Assembly: GCA_002842695.1 (NCBI GenBank) | Contig: PHDT01000010.1 | Span: 3,051 to 65,990 of the forward strand | DNA: 62,940 nt | From: Bacteroidetes bacterium HGW-Bacteroidetes-10 | Lineage (GTDB): Bacteria > Bacteroidota > Bacteroidia > Bacteroidales > UBA932 | Direction of reading: 5' to 3' | Shown here: positions 9,308 to 17,616 of the stretch, in pieces | How the letters are laid out: every line of letters starts with the position of its first letter | Position numbering within the stretch: position 1 is the stretch's first letter | The notes under the pieces: generated by a model | The model's input: only the letters and a program-made list of their open reading frames with translations | What the model was told of the DNA's origin: nothing | Database searches by the model: none | Program-made: the position numbers and the translations under genes

Positions 9308-9422
9308 GACCCGTGCGGCTGCAACGCGCTGTAAATCAAGGAGAGCCACTTTGTCCCCGCGGATGATCCGCGGGGACAAAGTGCTACTTGCAGATATCCA
9401 ATTAGTTACAGCCGTACGGGTC
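9308..9422. repeat. Nested double-hairpin element (type D, 115 bp)
   Basis: Outer arms of 18 bp (9308-9325 and 9405-9422, beginning GACCCGTGCGGCTG) pair with two mismatches. Inside is a perfect 16-bp inverted repeat, CACTTTGTCCCCGCGG at 9347-9362 with its complement at 9368-9383 and a 5-nt loop. The core ACTTTGTCCCC resembles the ACTTTTCCCC of the 104-bp elements. The surrounding 9124-9623 gap holds no gene. Confidence 0.8.
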
Positions 9423-9524
9423 CGTGAATAATTGACATTCTAAACACACTTGAAACCTTTACCAGACAATGAAAACGACCATATGCGCGCAAGCTTGAAA
9501 AACCATTGCCAAAGGCTAACTCCC

Positions 9525-9542
9525 GCCGGGCATTTGCCCGGC
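9525..9542. repeat. GC-rich hairpin and nearby 13-bp direct repeat
   Basis: GCCGGGC-ATTT-GCCCGGC forms a compact stem. Just after it TCTGAAACAGTAT occurs twice (9553 and 9571). Both lie downstream of the convergent ends of the DUF2807 and DASS regions. Function unknown; the hairpin may help terminate the minus-strand DUF2807 transcript. Confidence 0.4.
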
Positions 9543-9623
9543 ACCATTTAACTCTGAAACAGTATATAATTCTGAAACAGTATTTCCAAACCTCAAATAT
9601 ATGGTACCGGCCGCAGTGCAGTG

Positions 9624-10343
9624 TTACTCCTCAGTCTGCGATACACTTGCTCCGCCTGACAGTTTGGAATTAACCACAGGGGTGCCAATGTAACGAACAC
9701 TTGATCCGCCGGATCCGTCGGCAGAGAGGTGCCCCGATACTTTTACATGGGCAGATGCACCACCGGACAAGCTTAAATCGCTGTTTACGGTAGCCAGACC
9801 AAAGTTTCTGCATGAGCTTCCGCCAGAAGCATTAAGTGTGAAGTGCTCGGCAGTACCCTCAAGTTCGGTACGTGTTCCGCCTGACATTGAAAGCGACAGC
9901 TCCTTCACATTTATAACTCCAAATGCAAATGATCCTCCGCTCATGTGAATATCAAGAGCTTCTCCGTTCCAGCCCGAACTCAGGTTAAGGCGTGTTCCGC
10001 CACTGCCGGAAATACGGTTTATTTTATCTGTGTTTACATAGATTTTTACATTAGGATTATGTAAACTGATTCCAAAGTCTGTTGAAAATTTGAGAGTATT
10101 GTCAATCAGGTCAACAATTATATACTCATGAATATTCTCGTAGGTCTCAACACGAACAGAAATTGCCGAGTCCTGAGTAAGAATCAGCTCCATTCCTGCC
10201 GAAACCGATACATTATCAAATGGTCCTTTGTCAATATTCTTAGATATGTATTCGCCTTCGGGCTCAATGCCCATAAAACCAAATGAGCACGAACTCAATG
10301 ACAGAGTGACAATTGCAACAAAAAGAAGAAGTAATTTTTTCAT
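9624..10343 (-). CDS. DUF2807-type beta-helix lipoprotein
   Basis: 239 residues from the ATG at 10343 (MKKLLLLFVAIVTLSLSSCSF); the longer in-frame extension upstream has no support. The signal peptide ends in a lipobox (SLSSC), so it is a lipoprotein. The body is a chain of short strands rich in SGGT/SGGS/SGGAS turns, the pattern of the DUF2807 (GIN domain) head region, which folds as a right-handed beta-helix. The family is very common in Bacteroidetes; its function is not established. It diverges from the thermonuclease gene. Confidence 0.85.
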   Translation of the reverse strand: MKKLLLLFVAIVTLSLSSCSFGFMGIEPEGEYISKNIDKGPFDNVSVSAGMELILTQDSAISVRVETYENIHEYIIVDLIDNTLKFSTDFGISLHNPNVKIYVNTDKINRISGSGGTRLNLSSGWNGEALDIHMSGGSFAFGVINVKELSLSMSGGTRTELEGTAEHFTLNASGGSSCRNFGLATVNSDLSLSGGASAHVKVSGHLSADGSGGSSVRYIGTPVVNSKLSGGASVSQTEE

Positions 10344-10542
10344 TTTTCTAATATTTAGGTGTTTTTTGATGCTAGTTTGACGAAATTGAGAGTTAAAAAG
10401 TTGCAAAAGGTACAGAAAAAATTTCCCCCTGACACAAATGATTTTTTGATGGAAATTTTTGAGACCCGATTTTGGTATAAAACACAAGTTCAGATAAAAA
10501 TGTCTAATTTTAGAATTATTTCGTCGCTAAATATTTCCAGTT

Positions 10543-11031
10543 ATGAATAAGTATTTAAAACTGCTTGCCGTTCTTTTGCTGTCAACGATTTTTCTCTACT
10601 GCGGATCGCCTGCCCAGAGCGAAGAGGTTGAGAAATTTCTTGTAACCAAGGTCGTAGACGGAGACACATTCTGGATTGAAGACGGGAGCCCGAAGGGGCA
10701 AAAAATCAGGCTCATTGGGGTAGATGCCCCGGAGTCAAGGCGTACAGGAAGAAAGGAGATTGGCTACTACGGTAAAGAGGCGAAGGAGTTTCTTACAAGG
10801 CTGATACTTAATAAGCATGTCAGCCTTGAGTTTGATGTTGATAAATTCGACCGCTATGGCAGGACGCTTGCCTATGTTTATCTCGAAGACGGAACCTTTC
10901 TCAACAAATACCTGGTCGATAACGGATATGCCGTGCTTATGACATACCCGCCCAATGTAAAATATGTAGAACTCTTCACCGCCGCACAAACAAAGGCAAG
11001 GGATAGCGGAAAAGGGCTTTGGGGAAAGTAG
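10543..11031 (+). CDS. Thermonuclease-family (SNase) lipoprotein
   Basis: 162 residues. A lipoprotein signal ends at STIFLYC. The staphylococcal-nuclease OB fold follows with its three catalytic residues in recognisable motifs: Arg in KIRLIGVDAPE, Glu in YYGKEAKEF, and Arg in DRYGRTLAYV. VDGDTFWIE supplies the Ca2+-ligand aspartate region. It should be a Ca2+-dependent nuclease of DNA and RNA anchored in the envelope, perhaps for nucleotide scavenging or defence against incoming DNA. It ends 80 bp before the beta-propeller gene. Confidence 0.92.
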   Translation: MNKYLKLLAVLLLSTIFLYCGSPAQSEEVEKFLVTKVVDGDTFWIEDGSPKGQKIRLIGVDAPESRRTGRKEIGYYGKEAKEFLTRLILNKHVSLEFDVDKFDRYGRTLAYVYLEDGTFLNKYLVDNGYAVLMTYPPNVKYVELFTAAQTKARDSGKGLWGK

Positions 11032-11111
11032 CCTTGCACGATTTGGATGAGATTGGTGGTATGTGCTTAATTTGCTTTTACATTATTGATATAAACAGTT
11101 ATTAAATAAAT

Positions 11112-12314
11112 ATGAGATTTTTTCTATTGCTGATTTTTATATTATCCTCAGGATTGATCACAGCAGAAGAGAGGAACCTGGTATGGAAGTTTCAGACAAA
11201 CGGAAGAGTATACTCTTCTCCGGTAATTGTAAATGACATAATTATAGCGGGAAGCGGAGACAGCTCTCTGTATGCGATTGATAAAAAGAGAGGCGTTGAA
11301 AAGTGGCGTTTTAAAACCAAAGGGGCAGTTAATTCTACTCCTTCGGTTCATGGCTCAAAAGCTGTTTTCAGCAGTACTGACGGGCTACTCTATGCAGTAA
11401 ATATAAATACCGGTAAGCTGGAGTGGGTATTTGAATCAGGCGGAGAAAAGATTTACGATATGTGGGATTATTATCTCTCTTCACCAATAGTTAGCAATGG
11501 TATTATATTTTGGGGAAGCGGAGATAATCACCTTTATGCAATCGATGGAGAAAGTGGAAATCTTAAATGGAAATTCAAGGCTTCCGGAATAATTCATGCG
11601 ACTCCGGCAGTTGACGGGAATACTCTGTACTTTGGAGATTTTGACGGATATTTGTACTCATTAAATATAAATGACGGTCAGTTAATCTGGTCATTCAGGA
11701 CAGTTGGAGACAATTATTTTCCAAAAGGAGAGATTCAGAAAGGACTAATAATTGATGGTCAGAACATATACTTCGGAAGCCGTGACTACAATGTGTATGC
11801 AGTCAATAAAAAAACCGGCAGAGGTGTCTGGAATCTTAAAGAGGGCAGCTGGGTTATCTCAACTCCCGCAGTTAATCAAAACAGACTCTTTTATGGTACT
11901 TCAGATACACATGAGTTTGTTTGTCTTGACAAGACATCTGGGAAGAAATTATGGAGCAAGGCTCTTCCAATGAGAGTTTATGGTTCTGCAATAATAGTAA
12001 ACGAAATTATCTACTTTGGCTGCTTTGACGGTATTCTGCGAGGACTTAATATTAATAACGGAGAATTAAAATGGATGTATCAGACATCCGGAAGCAGAGA
12101 GAATTATTCAAAAGTATTTGATAAAGAAGGAAAATTCAATTCCGGGTTCGAACTTTACGGTAAAGATTATATTGAATCAGAACGCATCATACACACACTT
12201 GGCTCAATTCTTTCGACACCTGTAATGGAAGATGATATAATTTATTTCGGGAGTTCAGATGGCGGGATATACGCAGTAAGAATCAATACCGAATCAAATT
12301 CAAACCAAAATTAG
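11112..12314 (+). CDS. PQQ-like beta-propeller repeat protein, secreted
   Basis: 400 residues with a signal peptide (about 1-18). The rest is a series of propeller blades of the type W-x-F, then S-[ST]-P-x-[VI], then YFGS or YFGD, then LYAID or LYSLN, then G-x-L-x-W; I count about seven or eight. This is the PQQ_2/BamB-like repeat, without evidence that PQQ is bound. Proteins like this act as scaffolds in the periplasm or at the surface. The downstream nitroreductase starts 19 bp later, so they may be co-transcribed, but the functions do not obviously connect. Confidence 0.85.
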   Translation: MRFFLLLIFILSSGLITAEERNLVWKFQTNGRVYSSPVIVNDIIIAGSGDSSLYAIDKKRGVEKWRFKTKGAVNSTPSVHGSKAVFSSTDGLLYAVNINTGKLEWVFESGGEKIYDMWDYYLSSPIVSNGIIFWGSGDNHLYAIDGESGNLKWKFKASGIIHATPAVDGNTLYFGDFDGYLYSLNINDGQLIWSFRTVGDNYFPKGEIQKGLIIDGQNIYFGSRDYNVYAVNKKTGRGVWNLKEGSWVISTPAVNQNRLFYGTSDTHEFVCLDKTSGKKLWSKALPMRVYGSAIIVNEIIYFGCFDGILRGLNINNGELKWMYQTSGSRENYSKVFDKEGKFNSGFELYGKDYIESERIIHTLGSILSTPVMEDDIIYFGSSDGGIYAVRINTESNSNQN

Positions 12315-12332
12315 TCCAGATAATTCAGACAT

Positions 12333-13250
12333 ATGGCTATCCCAACATCAAGGTCCAAAAACCCGGCGACAATAACAATTGACGAGGAGAAATGCATCCT
12401 CTGCGGGAAATGCATTGAGGTCTGTAAAGATTTCAGCCTGGAAATAAGAGATAACAAATTAGTAACCTCAGCCAACCCGTTATTCGGATGCATAGGTTGC
12501 GGGCATTGCATGGCAATTTGTCCCGAGGGTGCAATAGAGATTAGCGGCCGTGAGACCGGTTTTAAAGATCTTTTCATTTTACCCGAGGCTTCGCAGGCGG
12601 CAGACTACAATCAGCTTAATGCCCTGCTGGAAAGGCGGAGGAGCATAAGGGAATTTGCAGAAAAAGAGGTAAGCGCAGATATCATTGAGAAAATTGTTAA
12701 CGCTGCCCGGACTTCGCCAATGGGATTGCCTCCATCTGATGTTAATGTGCTGATTCTTGGTTCCAGAGACGCCGTAAGGAGTTTTGGGCTGGATTTCTGT
12801 GGTTATCTGAATGATATGAAGTGGTTTGTCTCAGATTGGTTTCTGGCTCTTATGCGTCCGTTCTGGGGCAAGGCAAATGACGAGATGTTCAAAGGATTTG
12901 TCAAGCCAATGTTTAAATTCTTTATAAAGAAACGGGACGAAGGAATCAACATGGTCACATACGATGCTCCGCTTGCAATGTACTTCTACGGATCTCCTTA
13001 CACAGACCCTGCAGATCCCATTATCGCCGCAACAGTCGCAATGTACGCTGCCGAGTCTCTGGGCCTTGGCACCTGCATGATTGGAAGTGTCCACCCCCTG
13101 ATTCAGAACGGAAAGAGGGCCCGAAAGTTTCGCGAAAAATACAATATTAAATACACAAGCCGCGAAGGCCTTGTGGTTTTGTTTGGCTACCCGGCCATAA
13201 AGTACGAAAAGGGTATCAGGAGGACATTTGCGTCGGAGACGTATTTGTAG
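12333..13250 (+). CDS. Nitroreductase fused to an N-terminal 2[4Fe-4S] ferredoxin domain
   Basis: 305 residues. Two cluster motifs lie near the N-terminus: CILCGKCIEVCKD and CIGCGHCMAICPEGAIEI. An FMN-dependent nitroreductase domain starts at about residue 90 with LLERRRSIREF and includes ARTSPMGLPPSDV. A later segment GTCMIGSVHP is typical of this ferredoxin-linked subgroup. It probably moves electrons from ferredoxin to an organic acceptor in an anaerobe; the substrate is unknown. It ends converging on the MORN-repeat gene with only 43 bp between the stops. Confidence 0.9.
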   Translation: MAIPTSRSKNPATITIDEEKCILCGKCIEVCKDFSLEIRDNKLVTSANPLFGCIGCGHCMAICPEGAIEISGRETGFKDLFILPEASQAADYNQLNALLERRRSIREFAEKEVSADIIEKIVNAARTSPMGLPPSDVNVLILGSRDAVRSFGLDFCGYLNDMKWFVSDWFLALMRPFWGKANDEMFKGFVKPMFKFFIKKRDEGINMVTYDAPLAMYFYGSPYTDPADPIIAATVAMYAAESLGLGTCMIGSVHPLIQNGKRARKFREKYNIKYTSREGLVVLFGYPAIKYEKGIRRTFASETYL

Positions 13251-13264
13251 ACTCGAGGAGAAGG

Positions 13265-13288
13265 CCTTGCCTTACTTTTTCAGGCAAG
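13265..13288. terminator. Convergent hairpin sharing the type E repeat arm
   Basis: CTTGCC (13266-13271) pairs with GGCAAG (13283-13288), enclosing TTACTTTTTCA, between two converging stop codons. The left half, CCTTGCCTTACTTTTTC, is identical to part of the arm of the element at 32438-32577. It looks like an element remnant that may now act as a two-way terminator. Confidence 0.55.
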
Positions 13289-13293
13289 ATTAC

Positions 13294-14493
13294 TCACTGC
13301 AAAATCTCAAACCTGAAATTCTTGTAAACTACAATTTTTTTGCCTCCAACAGAGAAGCCTGCACCTCTGCCGGAATATGGCTCAAAAGGTGCTGTGTGAA
13401 TCTCTTCGCCATTGACAAAAAATGAGATTTCATTTGCCTTCTTGACTATTTTCAACTTGTTGAGTTCAAAAACCTTGTAAATAGTGGCAGCCTGTTTGCG
13501 CTCAAAGAAATTCTTGTTTTCGTCGTTTTTAACCGAGCCGGCACGGCAAAATCCTGATGGTTCAATCTGAAAATAGTTATAGTTCTCTCTGTCCTTATAG
13601 CCCCACACAATTCCGCATGCGACAAAATCACTGCCGGAGACAAATGTGATTTCCGTTTCAATTGAAAAATCATGCTCGTTATCCTGCGGAATATCAGCAG
13701 TGACAAACAGGCGCGAACCAGCAGGGTTTTCGGCATAAAGCCCCCAGCCCTTTACCGTTGTAAGCTTCGGGCCCTCCTCCACACAATTTTTCACCCAGTA
13801 ATCCTCAGGCGCAGCAGAAGAAAACTCATCAAAGAAGATCCCCTTGCTCTGTCCGCTGCTGTCACTCTCAAGCACAAACGGGTGAGCTTTTCCGGCAATA
13901 AAGTTCGTAATCCTTTGCACCCGTCCGTTTTCGAAATACTCAACCATCCGCCCTTCCGGCCTGCCCTCCTTCAGATGTACAACAGAGCTTTCAGCCCCGC
14001 CCGGATAATAATCAATAACGACGCCAGTTCCCACTCCTTTACTATAGGTCGAAAACCTCCGCCTCTGGCCGCTTTCATAATAATCTGTGCGCGGACCATC
14101 TGACAGACCCGCCCTTATCTGCACCTCGCTCTCCCTGTTCCCGCTTTCATACCAGGTTGTGCGCAATCCATTTTCGATTCCGTTTATATAGGCCGACTGC
14201 CTCTTTTTTGTTCCATTTTTATAATACCAGACAAAATCGCCATCCGGAACATCCTTTTTGGGGTCATCTGGGTGGACAAACGAGAAAGAGCCCTCCATAA
14301 GCAGCTCTCCAGTAAGATAATAATCGGCAACTTTTGCCTTCCCGTCTGGCAGCCCGGTGATCACCCGCCTGAATTCATTACTTCCCGTATCAAAAGTATT
14401 CCAGGCAGCCTCTGCAACAACAACCTCCTCCTGAGCCAGCATCACCGGCCCGCACAAGATTCCCAAAATTGCAAAAACAAGTCTTAGTCTCAT
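13294..14493 (-). CDS. MORN_2-repeat protein with C-terminal concanavalin-like domain, exported
   Basis: 399 residues from the ATG at 14493 (MRLRLVFAILGIL), giving a clean signal peptide. Residues of about 30-215 form tandem repeats of the toxin-antitoxin YwqK/MORN_2 type: G-x-x-x-x-Y-Y-x-N/S-G followed by a short strand, for example TDYYESGQRRR and VEYFENGRVQR. The C-terminal 160 or so residues, starting near IFFDEF and containing FSIETEITF and NYFQIEPSG, look like a laminin-G/DUF1080-like sandwich that often binds glycans. Function is unknown; a surface role is likely. The copy of element C at 14532-14654 lies immediately upstream. Confidence 0.75.
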   Translation of the reverse strand: MRLRLVFAILGILCGPVMLAQEEVVVAEAAWNTFDTGSNEFRRVITGLPDGKAKVADYYLTGELLMEGSFSFVHPDDPKKDVPDGDFVWYYKNGTKKRQSAYINGIENGLRTTWYESGNRESEVQIRAGLSDGPRTDYYESGQRRRFSTYSKGVGTGVVIDYYPGGAESSVVHLKEGRPEGRMVEYFENGRVQRITNFIAGKAHPFVLESDSSGQSKGIFFDEFSSAAPEDYWVKNCVEEGPKLTTVKGWGLYAENPAGSRLFVTADIPQDNEHDFSIETEITFVSGSDFVACGIVWGYKDRENYNYFQIEPSGFCRAGSVKNDENKNFFERKQAATIYKVFELNKLKIVKKANEISFFVNGEEIHTAPFEPYSGRGAGFSVGGKKIVVYKNFRFEILQ

Positions 14494-14531
14494 ATTCACA
14501 TATTTATGAGGTGTTTGGACGCAGAATTGTC

Positions 14532-14654
14532 TGCGCCGCAATTTCTGTTAACTACCTCTATAACTTCATGTTACAAAAGACAAACTTTTCATTTCGACGA
14601 GTTTATCTTTTATAACACGCTATATTTTAACACGTTAACAGATATTGCGGCGCA
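14532..14654. repeat. Nested inverted-repeat element (type C, 123 bp)
   Basis: Outer arms of 21 bp (14532-14552 and 14634-14654, beginning TGCGCCGCAATTTCTG) pair with one mismatch. An inner hairpin is built from AGACAAACT and a near complement around CAAACTTTTC. It lies between the divergent MORN-repeat promoter region and the NUDIX 3' end. A half copy occurs at 2414. No coding capacity. Confidence 0.8.
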
Positions 14655-14683
14655 GAAATACCCCAGGTGTAACAGCAAGGAAC

Positions 14684-15118
14684 TTAAACCCCGGCAGTTT
14701 TCACCGCCTCCCGGCTCGACCAGAAGTGAGGCTGAGGCAGATTTTGCGGGTCGCACCAGAACCAGCCCTCACATTTTTCAGGCTCCATCAGCCTGGGCTC
14801 CCCCTCAAACTTTCGCACAACCACTACTGCCGACACAAAGTGGACTCCGTCTGCACGGAAGGTCTCCAGATCATTAACGACTCCTATCACCCGTGGCTCA
14901 AAAATCCTGAGCCCCGTCTCCTCCGCAACCTCACGCTCTGCCGCATGTTCAAAGGATTCACCCAACTCAAGCGCCCCACCCGGAATCGAATAGAACGGCG
15001 CATGGCTGCCCCTCCTTTTCCCGACAAGAATCTTCCCCTCATCATTTATTATAATTACGCCGATTCCCACTCGTGGCTGCGCCCTGGGAGTTTTTCGGAG
15101 AGGTTGAATTGATGACAT
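14684..15118 (-). CDS. NUDIX hydrolase
   Basis: 144 residues from the ATG at 15118 (MSSIQPLRKTPRAQPRVG). The Nudix box is complete: GGALELGESFEHAAEREVAEETGL fits GX5EX7REUXEEXGU, with REVAEETG as its core. Such enzymes hydrolyse nucleoside diphosphates linked to another moiety using Mg2+. The FYSIPGGALELGES form and small size resemble 8-oxo-dGTP, dCTP or NADH-type pyrophosphohydrolases, but the substrate is not readable. It is transcribed away from the 104-bp repeat at 15169. Confidence 0.9.
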   Translation of the reverse strand: MSSIQPLRKTPRAQPRVGIGVIIINDEGKILVGKRRGSHAPFYSIPGGALELGESFEHAAEREVAEETGLRIFEPRVIGVVNDLETFRADGVHFVSAVVVVRKFEGEPRLMEPEKCEGWFWCDPQNLPQPHFWSSREAVKTAGV

Positions 15119-15168
15119 ATGTATTAATTTGAGGTAAAAGTAAGAAATGTTTTGACGACACACCTGTA

Positions 15169-15278
15169 TTACCCCTGGGGAAAAGTGTCAAACAGCACAT
15201 AATCTGTCAGTTATAAAATTTCACATTTTCTCATAAATAGTTAGTAATTAATGGTTTGACACTTTTCCCCAGGGGTAA
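15169..15278. repeat. Inverted-repeat element, 104-bp core, copy A2
   Basis: Same arms as copy A1 (TTACCCCTGGGG through AAGTGTCAAA, 25 bp paired perfectly) with the same 104-bp CCCC-to-GGGG distance (15172-15275). The interior differs from A1. It lies between the NUDIX start and the promoter of the two-gene module at 15347-17540. Confidence 0.85.
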
Positions 15279-15313
15279 GAAGACATTTTGAGATAATTTG
15301 GAATAATAATTCA

Positions 15314-15321
15314 TACATTTG
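15314..15321 (+). promoter_or_regulatory. -7 promoter element for the 15347 gene pair
   Basis: TACATTTG matches TAnnTTTG and lies 25 bp before the ATG at 15347, giving a short leader of about 20 nt. Confidence 0.5.
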
Positions 15322-15346
15322 ATAAACAGATGTTTGAACAATTACC

Positions 15347-16270
15347 ATGACAAAACCAGCAAAAGGCAGTTTGCAAAGCCTCGACCCATCGGCAAAACTC
15401 TTTGTGGAGCTTAAAAAGCAAAATCCAGAATGGTGGTCTCTTTTGTGTAACGATAAAGAGGTTTATATCCATATCAGGAAAGACAATTACATAAATGCTT
15501 ACTATTATGGTGGTTCAATTATCAAGCTGGAATATAAGCGCGGTGAATTTGTTGGCGAAACTCACCATAAATATTACGAAGAGCTACTGCCAAACAGCAA
15601 TCCCAAAAAAACATATCTGCGGATTGACTTGAACAAATTTGACAAAGCAACTCTGGAGCACATCAAGAAAAAGATTTCTGAAGAGTATTCAGAAAGGAGC
15701 ATGAAAAAGGAGGGTTCTGAAATGGAAGAGCAGACTGAATTTTCAGAGAAATATATTCAGGGAGAGATGATTATTAATAATCCCAATATAATTGATTCTG
15801 AGTTTCAGTTCAATTTAGACACAGAAGCAGATAAACTCAGAATTGATTTGACAGAGCTATCCAATGGAACTTTAACTTTTAATGAGTTAAAACTTATAAC
15901 TGACAGTCGACTAAGTATTAGTGACAAAACCTCAAATAATACTATAATTAAAAAGACAGAACCAGAGATTATTGGCCAGATGAAGAAATACAACAACTTC
16001 ATAGCTAACAATCATTCTGAAATTGAGACATATTACAAAAAATTACTGGAGATTCGGGAATCACTTGGATTAAATGTAGGCGATAGTAAGTTGATTAATG
16101 TTAATGAAAAGGCAAAACTCACTATCGTTGACACATACAAGGAGGAGATTTTAAGTAACGGAAAATCTAACAGAATTGAAAAGATCAAGAAGATTCCAAA
16201 TAAAGTAGAAATTGAATTCAAAATCATAAAAACTGGCCTGAATGAAAATCACCATCCACCGCGGTATTGA
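15347..16270 (+). CDS. Unknown protein with a possible PD-(D/E)XK nuclease motif, paired with an MBL protein
   Basis: 307 residues, no signal peptide. I do not recognise the family. Residues 1-110 form a compact alpha/beta region (EWWSLLCNDKEVYIHIRKDN); 115-130 is charged linker; the rest is strand-rich. Around residues 165-185, RIDLTELSNGTLTF then NELKLI places Asp about 14 residues before Glu-Leu-Lys. That resembles the D...ExK core of PD-(D/E)XK nucleases, but it is one short motif and could be chance. The last 29 bp overlap the start of the MBL gene, so the two are translationally coupled. The pair sits between two 104-bp repeats. Confidence 0.6.
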   Translation: MTKPAKGSLQSLDPSAKLFVELKKQNPEWWSLLCNDKEVYIHIRKDNYINAYYYGGSIIKLEYKRGEFVGETHHKYYEELLPNSNPKKTYLRIDLNKFDKATLEHIKKKISEEYSERSMKKEGSEMEEQTEFSEKYIQGEMIINNPNIIDSEFQFNLDTEADKLRIDLTELSNGTLTFNELKLITDSRLSISDKTSNNTIIKKTEPEIIGQMKKYNNFIANNHSEIETYYKKLLEIRESLGLNVGDSKLINVNEKAKLTIVDTYKEEILSNGKSNRIEKIKKIPNKVEIEFKIIKTGLNENHHPPRY

Positions 16271-17540
16271 CCAGATTGGCGGATGCATTACTGAGATTAC
16301 AACTGCTGAGGCCCGGATTGTAATCGATCTGGGGCAGAATCTTCCGCGTGGTGATGAAGAGGTTAAAGACAATCTAGCAAGCAGAGAGGCTATTGAGTCT
16401 ATTACTTCCGGGGTTGACGCAATTCTCTACACACACATTCACGGCGACCACTTTGGGTTGTTCAATCTGGTCCCCGAAGGCATTCCTCAATATGTGGGGA
16501 AGGTCTCAAAAGATGTTTCCATTTGTAAACTAAAGCGCCTTGGGCACATAAAGGGAAGAGAGAAGCAAACAGCCGGCGAGATTGAAAGAGTAAGCAAAAT
16601 GAGCCCTATCGAGGCTTCGATAACCATTCAGATTAAAGACATCAAGATTACCCCGTATTTCGTAAGCCATTCAGCCTACGATGCCTTTATGTTTCTTATT
16701 GAGGCCGATGGTTTTCGGCTCCTTCATACAGGCGACTTCCGGAGCCACGGCTATCTTGGCAAAGGGCTGATTCCTACCATAAAAAAACACATTGTTGGCA
16801 CAGGCCCGGTAGACATTCTTATAACAGAGGGGACTATGGTTTCCCGGTTGGTCGAAGATGTTAAGCATGAATCCGAATTAAGTGGGGAGCTGACGGAAAT
16901 ATTCAAAGAGAAGAAGAATGTATTTGTCTGGAGTTCATCGACCGATCTTGAACGGCTTGCGACCATTTATTCGGCATATCAGGAAATTAAAAGAGGCCCT
17001 TTTGTATGTGATGATTATCAGGCCGAGATTTTTAAAATCTTTTCTGAATCTGCCGGAACTCATGCAGGCATTTTCAAATTTGGCAAGGCTTATACATACT
17101 CGGACGGTAATCTGCTTTTAAATAATTGGATGAAAAAAGAAGGATTTTGCATGCTGGTCAGGCCAACCGAAAAATATTCCAGCTATGTTGACAAAATCCT
17201 CCCTGAGCTTGATCCCGCTGAGACGGTCCTCATTTACTCAATGTGGAAAGAGTATATCAACCCAAAAAGCGAGCACGCAAAAAGTGACTATCTTAATTTT
17301 CTCGCAAAATTCCCTGAATACCGTCAAATTCACACCAGCGGCCACGCCTCACCCCAATGCCTCGCAGAAGTTTGCAATCTCGTAAATCCCCGTCTGGTCA
17401 TAATCCCAATACACAGTGAAAAGTCGGCAGATTTTAAAAGTTTGGCAATAAGAGATGAGTTAAAGGAGAGGATAATTACTGAATCTTATATGTTCGATAA
17501 TTTAGACATTTGCCTCAGAGGTAAAGTGTCAAATATCTAA
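16242..17540 (+). CDS. Metallo-beta-lactamase fold hydrolase, RNase J/beta-CASP-like
   Basis: 432 residues. The complete zinc motif HxHxDH is present as YTHIHGDHFGLF. Later metal ligands are visible in FVSHSAYDAF, the aspartate of LLHTGDFRSHGY, and the final histidine in HTSGHASPQCLAEV. The layout, with GDF followed by ITEGTMVSR, a central inserted domain and a TSGHAS plus IPIHSE ending, resembles beta-CASP/RNase J-type proteins that process RNA or DNA. It starts inside the preceding gene. Its last nine residues (CLRGKVSNI) and stop codon are encoded by the left arm of the repeat at 17513, suggesting that the native C-terminus was replaced or trimmed by that element. Confidence 0.85.
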   Translation: MKITIHRGIDQIGGCITEITTAEARIVIDLGQNLPRGDEEVKDNLASREAIESITSGVDAILYTHIHGDHFGLFNLVPEGIPQYVGKVSKDVSICKLKRLGHIKGREKQTAGEIERVSKMSPIEASITIQIKDIKITPYFVSHSAYDAFMFLIEADGFRLLHTGDFRSHGYLGKGLIPTIKKHIVGTGPVDILITEGTMVSRLVEDVKHESELSGELTEIFKEKKNVFVWSSSTDLERLATIYSAYQEIKRGPFVCDDYQAEIFKIFSESAGTHAGIFKFGKAYTYSDGNLLLNNWMKKEGFCMLVRPTEKYSSYVDKILPELDPAETVLIYSMWKEYINPKSEHAKSDYLNFLAKFPEYRQIHTSGHASPQCLAEVCNLVNPRLVIIPIHSEKSADFKSLAIRDELKERIITESYMFDNLDICLRGKVSNI

Positions 17541-17616
17541 TAACCTGATAATTACTTATTTTTGCAAAAATCTCTAAATTGCTATTTATCAATTATTTGA
17601 CACTTTATCTATGAGG
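17513..17616. repeat. Inverted-repeat element, 104-bp core, copy B1
   Basis: Arms CCTCAGAGGTAAAGTGTCAA (left) and a complement with two mismatches (right) span exactly 104 bp, the same as copies A1 and A2. The terminal palindrome is CCTC-A-GAGG instead of CCCC-T-GGGG, while AAGTGTCAAA is unchanged. Both flanking reading frames end inside it: the MBL gene at 17540 on plus and the EEP remnant at 17589 on minus. It may therefore also serve as a bidirectional 3' end. Confidence 0.82.

Noticed and set aside
2500..17616. 104-bp repeats as phage or integrative-element attachment sites, or as a CRISPR array
   Set aside because: They are single dispersed inverted repeats with no integrase nearby, no regular spacers and no cas genes.
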